From positions 62,001-126,000 of the forward strand of contig NZ_LKEV01000004.1 in NCBI RefSeq assembly GCF_001412085.1: 64,000 bases of DNA. The letters run 5' to 3'. The position numbers and the translations under genes are program-made. A model generated the notes under the pieces. It was not told where the DNA came from, ran no database searches, and was given only the letters and a program-made list of their open reading frames with translations. The stretch comes from Corynebacterium lowii (GTDB taxonomy: Bacteria > Actinomycetota > Actinomycetes > Mycobacteriales > Mycobacteriaceae). Shown here piece by piece: positions 33,782-41,944 of the stretch; position 1 is the first letter of the stretch; each line of letters opens with the position of its first letter.

Positions 33782-35908
33782 TTAGAGAGGCTTGGCTCCG
33801 AGCTCTTGGGCCAGCAAATCCATCACCACGGTCATGGCGTCGCGCCGGTCGGGGCTTCCCGGTTCGCTGGCGGCGGCCCGGATCATCTCCTCTTCCTCGG
33901 AATCGGCTTCCTCCTGCGCCGTGGGTTCGGCGGGTGCGGGCTTGGCCGGTGTTGGCTCGGCGGAAGGCGGTGCCGGGATCGCCTCTTCTGGTGGTGCGTA
34001 GGGGTCCTCGGGTTCCGGGGGGAGCGGAATATCATCGTGGGGGGCCGGGCTGGGCGCCGCCGTCCTGGTGGGCACCGTGATCTTGGGTGCCGCGTTTTTA
34101 GGAGCGGGAGGAGTGGGAGCAGGGGGCGGGGTTTGCGCGGGCGGCTGCTCGCCTCCCAGCGAGGCTGGTTTTCCCCACACCGGCGTGGGTTTCGCGGGTT
34201 CCTCGGGCTCCTTGGTTTCCGCAGGCGCGGGGGCTTTGTGCTCGCGGGGGGAACGCTCGGTGGGGTTCCAGGGGCGCGCTGCCGGGGCGGCGGGTTGGAA
34301 CCCCTGGGCCGAGGGATCGGTGCCCACCACGCAGTGCACCTTGAGGGGGCGGCCCGCCACCTTCTCCACGGCGGTGGCGACGTCCTTGTTATTTTTCTCC
34401 GCGTTAAGCCGCGCGGCCAGGGCACCCGTGTTGTGCCCCAGGATCAGCGTGTCCTCGCGGATACCCAGCACGGTGGCCTCCGTGAGCATGATCTGAGCCA
34501 CGCGATTGCGCTCGCCCACGGCCTCGCGCAGGGCCGCCCAACCAGAGCGAATGGCCTCCAGGGGGTCGGTGACCTGGGACTTGGGCTTTTCGACGTCCCC
34601 CGCAGGGGCGGGCTTATCCTGCTGAGGCTCAGGCTGTGGTTCTGGTGTGGGCTTAGGGTCAGGAGCAGGTGCCGCTTCTTGTTGCGCGGCGCGCTGTGAG
34701 GGGCGCTGGTAGACCCGCCCACCGGCTCCCGTAATTTTCCCAGAGGTACCAGAGGTAGAGGGCGCGGTGGACTGCTGCGGTGCAGTACTCAGGGAAGCAA
34801 CCGGTTGCTCGGCGGGAAGGAGAAGGTGCGCGGCCAAAATCTCTAGGAGTAACCGCGGCGAGGTGGCCCCGCGCATATCGGTGATACGACTATTAACCTG
34901 ATCGGCCAGGCGCGTGATCTGCGGGCCGCTAAAGCGCGCGGCCTGGGCGCGCAGCACCTCGGCGCGGTCGGCGGGGGCGTCCACGAGCCCCATTTCCAGG
35001 GCCTCGGGTACGGCTTCGAGCACCATGAGATCACGCAGGCGGTCGAGGAGATCGCTGACGAATCGGCGCGGCTCGATGCCGGTCTCGATCACATCGTCGA
35101 TGGTGCTAAAAAGCTGGGGCTTGTTGCCCTCCGCGAGGGCGTCCACGGTGGCGTCGAGAAGCGAAAGATCGGTGACCCCCAGCAGCGGTAGGGCCTCCTG
35201 ATAGCTCAAGCCGCCGGGACCGGCCCCGGCGAGGAGTTGATCGAGGATGGACAGCGAATCGCGCGGGCTGCCCCCACCGGCGCGGATCACCAGCGGGTAC
35301 ACGGAATCCTCCACGGAGACGCCCTCGGCCTCCACGGTGCGGGCCAGCAGCCCCTTCATGGCCTGCGGGGTGAGCAGGCGGAAGGGGTAGTGGTGGGTAC
35401 GCGAGCGGATGGTGCCAATCACCTTCTCCGGCTCCGTGGTGGCGAAGATGAAGATGAGGTGTTCCGGGGGCTCCTCCACGATCTTGAGCAGGGCATTGGA
35501 GCCCGCGTTGGAGATCATGTGGGCCTCGTCGATGATGAACACCCGGTAGCGCGAATCCGCGGGGGCATAGTAGGCGCGGTCGCGCAGCTCGCGCATGTCC
35601 TCCACGCCGTTGTGGCTGGCGGCGTCAAGCTCCGTGACGTCGAGGTTGCCCGGCCCGCCAGGGGCCAGGGAGCGGCAGGAAGCGCACGTACCGCAGGGCT
35701 GGGAGGTGGGGCCTTGCTCGCAGTTGAGCGAGCGAGCCAGGATGCGCGCGGAAGAGGTCTTGCCGCAACCGCGCGGCCCTGAAAACAGGTAGGCGTGATT
35801 AATGCGGCCAGAATCCAGGGCGGCAGAAAGGGGCTTGGTCACCTGCTCCTGGCCGACGACCTCCGCGAAGGAGGCTGGGCGATACTTCCGGTAAAGCGAC
35901 ACTCCCAC
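33782..35908 (-). CDS. dnaX: DNA polymerase III gamma/tau subunit
   Basis: Clamp-loader ATPase of the replisome, 708 residues. The N-terminal AAA+ domain holds Walker A (GPRGCGKTSSARIL), a zinc module with four Cys (CEQGPTSQPCGTCASC), Walker B (VFIIDEAHM) and the sensor-1 segment (TTEPEKVIGTIRSR). Residues about 225-370 are the gamma domain III; the following 340 residues are Pro/Ala/Glu-rich tau-specific linker with a structured part (about 440-535), ending in MDLLAQELGAKPL. The start is GTG at 35908; a second GTG six bases later is possible. I saw no A-rich slippery site, so a frameshifted gamma form is not predicted. It overlaps neither neighbour. Confidence 0.96.
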   Translation of the reverse strand: MGVSLYRKYRPASFAEVVGQEQVTKPLSAALDSGRINHAYLFSGPRGCGKTSSARILARSLNCEQGPTSQPCGTCASCRSLAPGGPGNLDVTELDAASHNGVEDMRELRDRAYYAPADSRYRVFIIDEAHMISNAGSNALLKIVEEPPEHLIFIFATTEPEKVIGTIRSRTHHYPFRLLTPQAMKGLLARTVEAEGVSVEDSVYPLVIRAGGGSPRDSLSILDQLLAGAGPGGLSYQEALPLLGVTDLSLLDATVDALAEGNKPQLFSTIDDVIETGIEPRRFVSDLLDRLRDLMVLEAVPEALEMGLVDAPADRAEVLRAQAARFSGPQITRLADQVNSRITDMRGATSPRLLLEILAAHLLLPAEQPVASLSTAPQQSTAPSTSGTSGKITGAGGRVYQRPSQRAAQQEAAPAPDPKPTPEPQPEPQQDKPAPAGDVEKPKSQVTDPLEAIRSGWAALREAVGERNRVAQIMLTEATVLGIREDTLILGHNTGALAARLNAEKNNKDVATAVEKVAGRPLKVHCVVGTDPSAQGFQPAAPAARPWNPTERSPREHKAPAPAETKEPEEPAKPTPVWGKPASLGGEQPPAQTPPPAPTPPAPKNAAPKITVPTRTAAPSPAPHDDIPLPPEPEDPYAPPEEAIPAPPSAEPTPAKPAPAEPTAQEEADSEEEEMIRAAASEPGSPDRRDAMTVVMDLLAQELGAKPL

Positions 35909-35933
35909 AGCCTACCTGGGTTGCGGCCCGCGC

Positions 35934-36545
35934 TTATCGACGCCAGTTGTGTACCGCAATGCGTTCCGCCTGCACCTCGTTGAGGAAGCGGCTCATGCCC
36001 TCGCGCATGATGCGATCGCGTTCTTTATCGGTGAGCATGATGAGCTGGAGCATGACGGTGAGGCGTCCGGCTCCGGGGGTGATGCCCTCTCCGTGCACGT
36101 CCCCGGCTTCCTCGGTGAACTGCGGCACCGGGCCACCCCACATGAAGGGAGGAACGAGGAGGCCGTGCAGGACGGAGATACCGGAATCAAAGCCAAACTG
36201 ATCCACCAGCACACCCGAGCGGCTAGCCAGATCCGGGAGCATGGTGCCCGGTTCCGCAGGAAGGACGGCGGCGTTCTTACGCAGCACGTCCACCGCCGAG
36301 CCGAGTACGCGCACCGCCGGAACTACCGAGCCGTCAATCACGGTAAAGAGCTCACTGCGCACGTCGGTGGGGGTGCTTTCCCCATCCACCTGGAGGCCCG
36401 TATCCACGCGAGCGAAGTCCGTGGTGCAAGCGATGGACTGCCCGCTGAACTCCGCTACGCCGATGTGCACACCACCGGCAGGGTGGACGCTCAACTTGGC
36501 GGGCATGAAATCGTCGAGCCAGTATTCCGTCTCCGATCTATTCAC
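35934..36545 (-). CDS. Conserved protein of unknown function between aspT and dnaX
   Basis: A 203-residue soluble protein without signal peptide or membrane segment. It has a mixed alpha/beta composition with a distinctive FMWGGPVPQF, PGAGRLTVMLQLIMLTDKERD and a C-terminal helix. The position, between an aspartate aminotransferase gene and dnaX on one strand, is as I recall from C. glutamicum (cg0295 region), where the homologue is uncharacterised. It starts 33 bp downstream of aspT and ends 25 bp before dnaX, which suggests a transcript with dnaX-ybaB-recR. Its stop codon overlaps a TATCGACGCC word (35935-35944). No function is assigned. Confidence 0.75.
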   Translation of the reverse strand: MNRSETEYWLDDFMPAKLSVHPAGGVHIGVAEFSGQSIACTTDFARVDTGLQVDGESTPTDVRSELFTVIDGSVVPAVRVLGSAVDVLRKNAAVLPAEPGTMLPDLASRSGVLVDQFGFDSGISVLHGLLVPPFMWGGPVPQFTEEAGDVHGEGITPGAGRLTVMLQLIMLTDKERDRIMREGMSRFLNEVQAERIAVHNWRR

Positions 36546-36578
36546 TGTCCCGTCGTGCTCCTTCCACTGCCTTCATAC

Positions 36579-37847
36579 CTATACGCCCAACTTCTCCACC
36601 GCAGCCAGCAGCACACAGGTAGCCACCCCATCCATCGCCTCGGCCACCTCTTCCACGGGGGGAAGGGAGGGCGCAAGGCGAATATTGCGGTCATTGGGGT
36701 CCTGGTGCAGCGGGAACGACGACCCCGCTCCTGTGAGCGCGATGCCCGCCGCGCGCGCCAATTCCACTACGCGCGCCGCCGTGCCATCGAGCACATCCAA
36801 AGAGATGAAGTAGCCGCCCTCCGGGGAGGTCCAACGGGCTATATCATACGTGCCCAAGCGCTCCTGAAGAATCGCCAGGACACGCTCGAACTTTGGGGCA
36901 AGAGACTGCGCGTGCTTGAGCATTAAGGTACGCACTCCCTCGGCATCGCGGAAGAAGAGGGAATGGGCCAGCTGATTGACCTTGTTGGGGCCGATGCCGC
37001 GCACCCCGGCGATGGAGGCGTACCACGCCAGATTCTCCTCCGAGGAGGCGAAGAAACTCACTCCGGACCCGGCATGAGTGATCTTGGAGGTAGAGGACAT
37101 CCACCAGAAGCGGTGAGGATTGCCGGCCTGGGCAGCGAAGTCCAAGACGTTGTGCACCGTGGGGAAATCCTGAGTGAGGGTGTGTACGGCGTAGGCGTTA
37201 TCCCACACAATGCGGAAATCAGGGGCGGCGGCCTCCATCTCCGCCAGCGCGCGCGTCTTTTCCTCGGAGTAGGTGGTGCCCGTGGGGTTGCTAAAGATCG
37301 GTACCGCCCACATGCCCTTGACCTGAGGGTCTTGGAGAAGTTCACGAATGGCATCCACATCGGGGCCATCTTCCAGCATGGGCACGGAGATCATCTCAAA
37401 GCCGAATTTCTCCGTGATAGTGAAGTGGCGGTCATAACCCGGCACCGGGCAGATCCACTTGACCTTTTCCTCCTGTGACCACGGGCGCGGGGAATCCTGC
37501 GTGCCCCAGGTGTAGGCGAAGCTGATGAGATCAAACGCGATGTTGAGGCTGGACGCATCGCCCGCGATGATGTTGGCGTGATCAATGCCCAGCAGCTCGC
37601 CCCAGATGCGGCGAATATCGGTGATGCCGCGCAGGTTGCCGTAGTTGCGGACGTCGGCCCCGGAGGCGTCGATATGCTCGGCGCTGGGGAGGCTGAGCAG
37701 GGAGTTGGAGAAGTCCAACTGCTCGGAGGAGGGCTTGCCACGAGTGAGATCAAGGTTGAGCCCCTTGGCCTTGAGCTCTTGGTATTGGGTGCGTACTTGG
37801 GCGGCCAGTTCCTTGCGTTGCTCGGGACTCAGATCGAGGAGAGACAA
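36579..37847 (-). CDS. aspT: Class I aspartate aminotransferase (AspT, subgroup 1c)
   Basis: PLP enzyme that moves the amino group between aspartate and 2-oxoglutarate. The 422-residue protein carries the PLP-lysine in SSTSKITHAGSGVSFF, IVWDNAYAVHTL (Asp/Tyr cofactor contacts), IFSNPTGTTYSE and the substrate-carboxylate Arg in RNIRLAPSLPP. The insertion pattern and LDLTRGKPSSEQLDF start place it in the subgroup 1c enzymes described for C. glutamicum, which differ from the E. coli type. The start at 37847 (MSLLDLSPEQRKEL) is ATG. The gene faces away from the SRP RNA, which lies 133 bp upstream of its start on the same strand. Confidence 0.93.
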   Translation of the reverse strand: MSLLDLSPEQRKELAAQVRTQYQELKAKGLNLDLTRGKPSSEQLDFSNSLLSLPSAEHIDASGADVRNYGNLRGITDIRRIWGELLGIDHANIIAGDASSLNIAFDLISFAYTWGTQDSPRPWSQEEKVKWICPVPGYDRHFTITEKFGFEMISVPMLEDGPDVDAIRELLQDPQVKGMWAVPIFSNPTGTTYSEEKTRALAEMEAAAPDFRIVWDNAYAVHTLTQDFPTVHNVLDFAAQAGNPHRFWWMSSTSKITHAGSGVSFFASSEENLAWYASIAGVRGIGPNKVNQLAHSLFFRDAEGVRTLMLKHAQSLAPKFERVLAILQERLGTYDIARWTSPEGGYFISLDVLDGTAARVVELARAAGIALTGAGSSFPLHQDPNDRNIRLAPSLPPVEEVAEAMDGVATCVLLAAVEKLGV

Positions 37848-37980
37848 CAGGGGCTCCTTCCGTGGATAAGTAACGGCATAAAAATGCTATCCACATACTA
37901 CCCGTTGACGCTGTGCCCTGGTTCGCACGAAGTGAGCCGCCCCTTGTGCATTGGCTAGGAGAACCCTAGAAAAGTAAAGG

Positions 37981-38066
37981 GGACCCCGCGCACCCGCGAG
38001 AGCTCGTTGACCCTTGCTGCATTCCTGCCCTGGGGGAGTTCACAAGATACACGCCGCGCGAGATCC
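37981..38066 (-). ncRNA. ffs: Signal recognition particle RNA, small bacterial type
   Basis: The minus strand holds the SRP RNA core: GTGAACTCCCCCAGGGC, then AGGAATGCAGCAAGGGTCAAC, matching the symmetric loop and tetraloop of domain IV. The ends pair as a 10-bp helix (37982-37991 with 38056-38065, two G-U pairs), giving a product of about 86 nt. TTTACTTTT follows at the 3' side and probably terminates it. The exact ends are estimated. The RNA binds Ffh and targets membrane proteins. Confidence 0.9.
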
Positions 38067-38197
38067 AGTGAGTGATTGTAGCTCATCGCAGGGATGGGGC
38101 CAAAGGAGATCGGGTAAAGTGGCGTGTCCAGCGGATTTGTTCGCTCTGGGCTGCGCGTGTACTGTGATTCCGGTACGCAGCGCTCATGCTGCGCGCT

Positions 38198-38286
38198 GGA
38201 GGATTCGACTAGCGGCCTATGTCACACGCCTGGAACGCGTGCGGGGTTCACGCCCCTCGTGGGTTCAAATCCCACATCCTCCGCCA
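38198..38286 (+). tRNA. tRNA-Ser (anticodon GGA)
   Basis: Complete 89-nt type II tRNA. The acceptor stem pairs GGAGGAT with ATCCTCC; the anticodon arm CACGCCTGGAACGCGTG shows the GGA anticodon (reads UCC/UCU). A long variable arm (CGGGGTTCACGCCCCTCG) and the T arm GTGGGTTCAAATCCCAC follow, and CCA is encoded. It is followed by a strong terminator. Confidence 0.97.
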
Positions 38287-38288
38287 TG

Positions 38289-38325
38289 AAACCCCCTGGC
38301 TCCGTAAAGCCAGGGGGTTTGTTGC
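38289..38325 (+). terminator. Rho-independent terminator after tRNA-Ser
   Basis: 13-bp perfect stem AAACCCCCTGGCT (38289-38301) with AGCCAGGGGGTTT (38308-38320), loop CCGTAA, then GTTGCG; the arm itself ends in TTT. Confidence 0.9.
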
Positions 38326-38380
38326 GTGTGTGGCTTGTTTCCGTGGCTCCCGACGCCGAGGGTGCCGCGAAACCGTGACC

Positions 38381-39283
38381 CTACGGCGCCTGCGTCACGG
38401 GCTGTACATCGGTGGGGAAGCAACCCAGCGGGGACTGTCCGCTTTCGGCCACGATGTCGAGGCACTTGGAGGTAAGAACCTCGGGGCTGAGCGCGCCTTC
38501 CAGGGCGCGGTTGGCGCGGGCCTCCGCCTCGTTGGTGGCTCGCTTCTGTTCTGCCACGCGGGTGCGGGCGATCTCCGATTGCAGCTCGTCAATGCGGGCC
38601 TGGGTGGCCTCATCGAAGTTGATAATCGGGATGGTCACGGAGTGCACCTCAATCTGCCCACCCACCTTGGAGCGCATGCGGTCCAAGGTTTGCTGGGAGA
38701 GCACGGCCAGGGTGTCATCATCGGATTCCACGTTTTCCTGGGCGAGGGGATCATATCCGCTCATCACCTCATTGAGGGCGGCCCGGAAATTGCGGTCTAC
38801 CAAGTTGGATTGGATTCCCTCAAAAGTGCGGTAATCCATGAATAGTTCCTCGGAGCGATCCACTTTGAGCTGCCATTGCAGGGAGGCGTCCACGCTGGCC
38901 TTGGCGTCATTTCCCAGGCGTACTTCAATGCTGCCTCGGGTATCTTCTCCGCCATCGCGGTAAATGTCATTTTGCTTGGCGCCATCGAGTTTTGTCACCG
39001 ATTCCCAGGGGGCCTTGATATGGAGTCCATTGGAAAGGGAGCCGGTGGGTTTACCGAAGGCAGTTTTGATTCCCACGGTGCGGGGCTGCACCACGGTAAT
39101 GGAGGAAAGCGCCAGGATGAGCACGGCGAGGAGTATGGAGATCCAGCCCAGAGCTTTGCCGGTGACGGTGGAAAGGGAGTTTTTGTTTTCCTCGTCGTGG
39201 CTCTTTGTGGATTTTCCAGAGCCGAAAACGATGGATAATATTCCGATGACGAGGAGGGCGATGGACAAGATGAATAAGAACAT
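38381..39283 (-). CDS. SPFH/prohibitin-domain membrane protein
   Basis: A 300-residue membrane-anchored protein with two N-terminal hydrophobic segments (about 2-22 and 45-66), followed by an SPFH/band-7 domain (PRTVGIKTAFGKPTGSLSNGLHIKAPWESVTKLD) and a charged coiled-coil helix (about 225-275, ARIDELQSEIARTRVAEQKRATNEAEARANRALEG). Such proteins form membrane microdomain scaffolds, related to flotillin, HflK or prohibitin. The final Cys-rich tail (SKCLDIV, GCFPTD) is less typical. The start at 39283 is ATG. It is monocistronic, facing the tRNA-Ser terminator. Confidence 0.88.
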   Translation of the reverse strand: MFLFILSIALLVIGILSIVFGSGKSTKSHDEENKNSLSTVTGKALGWISILLAVLILALSSITVVQPRTVGIKTAFGKPTGSLSNGLHIKAPWESVTKLDGAKQNDIYRDGGEDTRGSIEVRLGNDAKASVDASLQWQLKVDRSEELFMDYRTFEGIQSNLVDRNFRAALNEVMSGYDPLAQENVESDDDTLAVLSQQTLDRMRSKVGGQIEVHSVTIPIINFDEATQARIDELQSEIARTRVAEQKRATNEAEARANRALEGALSPEVLTSKCLDIVAESGQSPLGCFPTDVQPVTQAP

Positions 39284-39425
39284 AAAAGATACTCCTGCCT
39301 ATGCGTAAAAGTACTGGGCTAGGGGCCGTGGTTACGGTGTCTAATGGCGTTTCCCCGAGAATCCGTAACCACTATTAATTATAGCACATAATACGCTGAT
39401 AGGCAGATAAGATGTTCCTATCTTT

Positions 39426-40526
39426 TTAGGATGAGGTCGAGACCGCCTCCGCGACCGATTGCCGTATCTCCGGCAACATCCCCCACAAATGTGCCCCTGG
39501 GCAGTCCTTGCGTTCCGAGGTGGGTACCCAGTCCCGGTGTCCGCTGATGGCCTGCTGCATGCGGTGCACGGAGGAGGCGGGGTTGTCGTATTGCACCTGG
39601 CTCAGGGGGTCGAGATTCATCGCGGTGCATAGCGAGCTGAGCACGGTAACGAGGGAATCCAGGGCGGCGGGGGTGGGGTGGTAAGTATCAAAGTCTCCGA
39701 TCACGCACACCCCGATGTTGCCGGTATTGGCCTGGTAGACGTGCCCCGCCGTGACCGTCTGGGTGGTGTCGGGGGCGTCGATACCTGCAAATACCGCACG
39801 CCCGGCAATGCCGGTGCTGCGTCCCTGGTAGACGGCTCCCGTGGGGTCAATGAGGAGGTGATAGCCAATATCGCCCCAGCCTCGGCCGCCATTATCCGTG
39901 GTGGAGTGGAAGCGGTAGATTCCGCGGACGGCAGCAGCCCAGTCGTGCTGATACTCGGGTTCCTGCCCGGAGGGAATGTAGGTGTGGTGCACGGTGAGGC
40001 ATACGGGGGCGCTGAACTCCTGCTCCCACGTCATGAGGGATTCATCGGCTCCCCATTGCTCGCGGGAAATAACGTGAAGGTCCTCGGTGACTTCTGCTTC
40101 CGGGGTGCGAATGGGTTGGGCGGGGGTGAGGGGTGTCCAGGCCATCTCGCGGGGGTGATGCAGGTGAACATCAAGATCCGTCTCGATGGAGGTTGTTCCC
40201 TCGGGCAGGGCGATGAGTTCGGAGCAGAGGGGGAAATCGCCGTCGCGGCAGTGGGCTGAGGGAGAGATGAGTTGGGTGATCGGTGCCCCACTATCGCGGT
40301 GGAATACCACGGAGGTCGGCTGCGCTGCTGGGTGCTCGGTGCTTCCAGGAAAGCGCAGGCTGAGGGCGGTTTCTTTGGGCTTATCGACGGCCGTCGCGGC
40401 CGTCGCAGCCGTTGCTGCTAGGGCGCGCGGCTGCGAGGCAAAGCGTGAGGCGAGGAAAAGGGAACTGGTGGCAAAGGCTGCGTGTCCCAGCTGTCTGCGG
40501 CTGAGGGGGATATGGGAAAAGTGCAT
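39426..40526 (-). CDS. Tat-exported N-acetylmuramoyl-L-alanine amidase (PGRP/amidase_2 fold)
   Basis: Peptidoglycan-recognition-type amidase of 366 residues. A Tat signal is visible ([19 protein letters not shown]), cleaving near ALAATAA, so the enzyme is likely exported folded. Zinc ligands of the fold are seen: the first His in VHHTYI, His in SGHRDWV, and the Asp/Cys of [29 protein letters not shown] is the usual central segment. A 100-residue N-terminal part is of unknown function. It probably cleaves the bond between MurNAc and the stem peptide in the cell wall. The ATG at 40526 is divergent from bioB. Confidence 0.9.
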   Translation of the reverse strand: MHFSHIPLSRRQLGHAAFATSSLFLASRFASQPRALAATAATAATAVDKPKETALSLRFPGSTEHPAAQPTSVVFHRDSGAPITQLISPSAHCRDGDFPLCSELIALPEGTTSIETDLDVHLHHPREMAWTPLTPAQPIRTPEAEVTEDLHVISREQWGADESLMTWEQEFSAPVCLTVHHTYIPSGQEPEYQHDWAAAVRGIYRFHSTTDNGGRGWGDIGYHLLIDPTGAVYQGRSTGIAGRAVFAGIDAPDTTQTVTAGHVYQANTGNIGVCVIGDFDTYHPTPAALDSLVTVLSSLCTAMNLDPLSQVQYDNPASSVHRMQQAISGHRDWVPTSERKDCPGAHLWGMLPEIRQSVAEAVSTSS

Positions 40527-40620
40527 GGAGAGAATCTACGGCGCGCTGCGGCGATATGAGTGTGGCGTGGGAGATAGAAAGAGTGTGAGGAGCAACGTCA
40601 CAGTGAGGAGTAGCGAGGAA

Positions 40621-40650
40621 TTGAACAGTGTTCAAGGGTGGGGATATGAT
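40621..40650 (+). promoter_or_regulatory. BioQ-type operator overlapping the bioB promoter
   Basis: TTGAACAGTGTTCAA (40621-40635) is a perfect palindrome with the TGAAC-N3-GTT core of the corynebacterial BioQ box. Its left arm is also a -35 element (TTGAAC), and TATGAT at 40645-40650 is a -10 with an 18-bp spacer. Transcription would begin near 40657 and run into the TTG start of bioB at 40684. Confidence 0.8.
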
Positions 40651-40683
40651 TGGCTCGAGATTCGACCAGGACGGAGCCCCACC

Positions 40684-41679
40684 TTGACCGCTATCCTCGC
40701 CACCGCTCGATCAAAGGCCCTCAACGAGGGGGTGGGCCTAGGCCACGAAGAACTGGTGCAGGTGCTGAGCCTCCCGGAGGAAGAGATACCCGCGCTTCTG
40801 GAACTCGCGCACGAAACGCGCGTGCGGTGGTGCGGGGAAGAAGTAGAGGTGGAGGGGATCGTCTCGCTAAAAACGGGAGGCTGCCCCGAGGATTGCCACT
40901 TTTGCTCGCAATCCGGGCTCTTTGAATCCCCCGTGCGCTCCGTGTGGCTGGACATTGAGAAGTTGGTGGAGGCCGCTAAGCACACCGCCAAGACCGGCGC
41001 CACGGAGTTTTGCATCGTGGCCGCGGTAAAAGGCCCCGATGAGCGCTTGATGAAGCAACTAGAAAGCGCGGTGGCGGCCATCCACGCGGACGTGGATATT
41101 CAGGTGGCGGCCTCGGTGGGCACCCTCAACGCGGAGCAGGCCCACCGCTTAGCCAAGGCGGGAATACACCGGTATAACCACAACCTAGAAACCGCCCGGA
41201 GTTTCTTTCCCCAGGTGGTCACCACCCATACCTGGGAGGAAAGGCGTGAGACCCTAGAGCGGGTGAGAGAAGAAGGAATGGAGGTGTGCTCCGGCGGCAT
41301 CGTGGGCATGGGGGAATCCCTGGAGCAAAGGGCGGAGTTTGCCGTTCAGCTCGCGGAGGTGGAGCCAAAGGAGGTTCCCATGAACTTCCTCGACCCCCGC
41401 CCCGGAACCCCCTTTGAGGGGTACCCCCTCATGGATTCCCGCGATGCGCTCCGCGCGGTGGGTGCTTTTCGGCTGGCAATGCCGCATACGACGCTGCGCT
41501 TTGCCGGAGGAAGGGAACTCACCCTGGGCGCACAGGGCACCGAGCAGGGGCTTTTGGGCGGAATTAACGCCATGATCGTGGGGAATTACCTCACCACCCT
41601 GGGCCGCCCGATGGAGGAGGATATTGACATGATGGGGCGCCTCTCCCTGCCCATCAAGGCCCTGAACTCGGCGGTATAA
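40684..41679 (+). CDS. bioB: Biotin synthase
   Basis: Radical-SAM enzyme that inserts sulfur into dethiobiotin to make biotin. The 331-residue protein has the radical-SAM Cys67, Cys71 and Cys74 ([10 protein letters not shown]), [32 protein letters not shown] and [20 protein letters not shown] place the start at TTG 40684, 7 bases after GGAG and 27 bases after the predicted transcription start; the in-frame alternative at 40186 runs across the divergent amidase gene and is rejected. It is followed at 10 bp by the bsaP gene, which is consistent with the need of actinobacterial BioB for a partner protein. Confidence 0.95.
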   Translation: MTAILATARSKALNEGVGLGHEELVQVLSLPEEEIPALLELAHETRVRWCGEEVEVEGIVSLKTGGCPEDCHFCSQSGLFESPVRSVWLDIEKLVEAAKHTAKTGATEFCIVAAVKGPDERLMKQLESAVAAIHADVDIQVAASVGTLNAEQAHRLAKAGIHRYNHNLETARSFFPQVVTTHTWEERRETLERVREEGMEVCSGGIVGMGESLEQRAEFAVQLAEVEPKEVPMNFLDPRPGTPFEGYPLMDSRDALRAVGAFRLAMPHTTLRFAGGRELTLGAQGTEQGLLGGINAMIVGNYLTTLGRPMEEDIDMMGRLSLPIKALNSAV

Positions 41680-41689
41680 GGGGCATAAC

Positions 41690-41932
41690 GTGGGAGAACT
41701 CGCGGCGGCGGTGCTGGCCGGGGACGAGCCGCTCTTTAATCCCTATACCGGGCAAGAGCAGGGCCTCACGGTTGAGCCCTCCCTAGGGACTCGGGCGGGC
41801 TATGAGGCTCCCCGCTATTGCCAGATATGTGGGCGCAAAATGGTGGTGTGTATCGTGCCCCACGGCTGGACGGCGCGGTGCTCCCGGCACGGGGAGCTGG
41901 ATTCCGCCTGCCTAGACCACTGGGAGCACTGA
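41690..41932 (+). CDS. bsaP: Biotin synthase auxiliary protein BsaP
   Basis: An 80-residue protein. The C-terminal half has a CxxC plus CSxHGxxxSxC pattern (CQICGRKMVVCIVPHGWTARCSRHGELDSACLDH), with several Cys and His that could bind iron-sulfur or zinc. Small proteins with this arrangement directly after bioB in actinobacteria were recently shown to be required for biotin synthase activity (mycobacterial BsaP). Here it starts at GTG 41690, 10 bp after bioB, in the same operon. It is convergent with the ferredoxin reductase gene, 12 bp away. Confidence 0.85.
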   Translation: MGELAAAVLAGDEPLFNPYTGQEQGLTVEPSLGTRAGYEAPRYCQICGRKMVVCIVPHGWTARCSRHGELDSACLDHWEH

Positions 41933-41944
41933 GGACTCTGCGAC

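Noticed and set aside
33782-35908. Programmed frameshift in dnaX to make gamma.
   Set aside because: No A-run slippery heptamer or suitable stem was seen.
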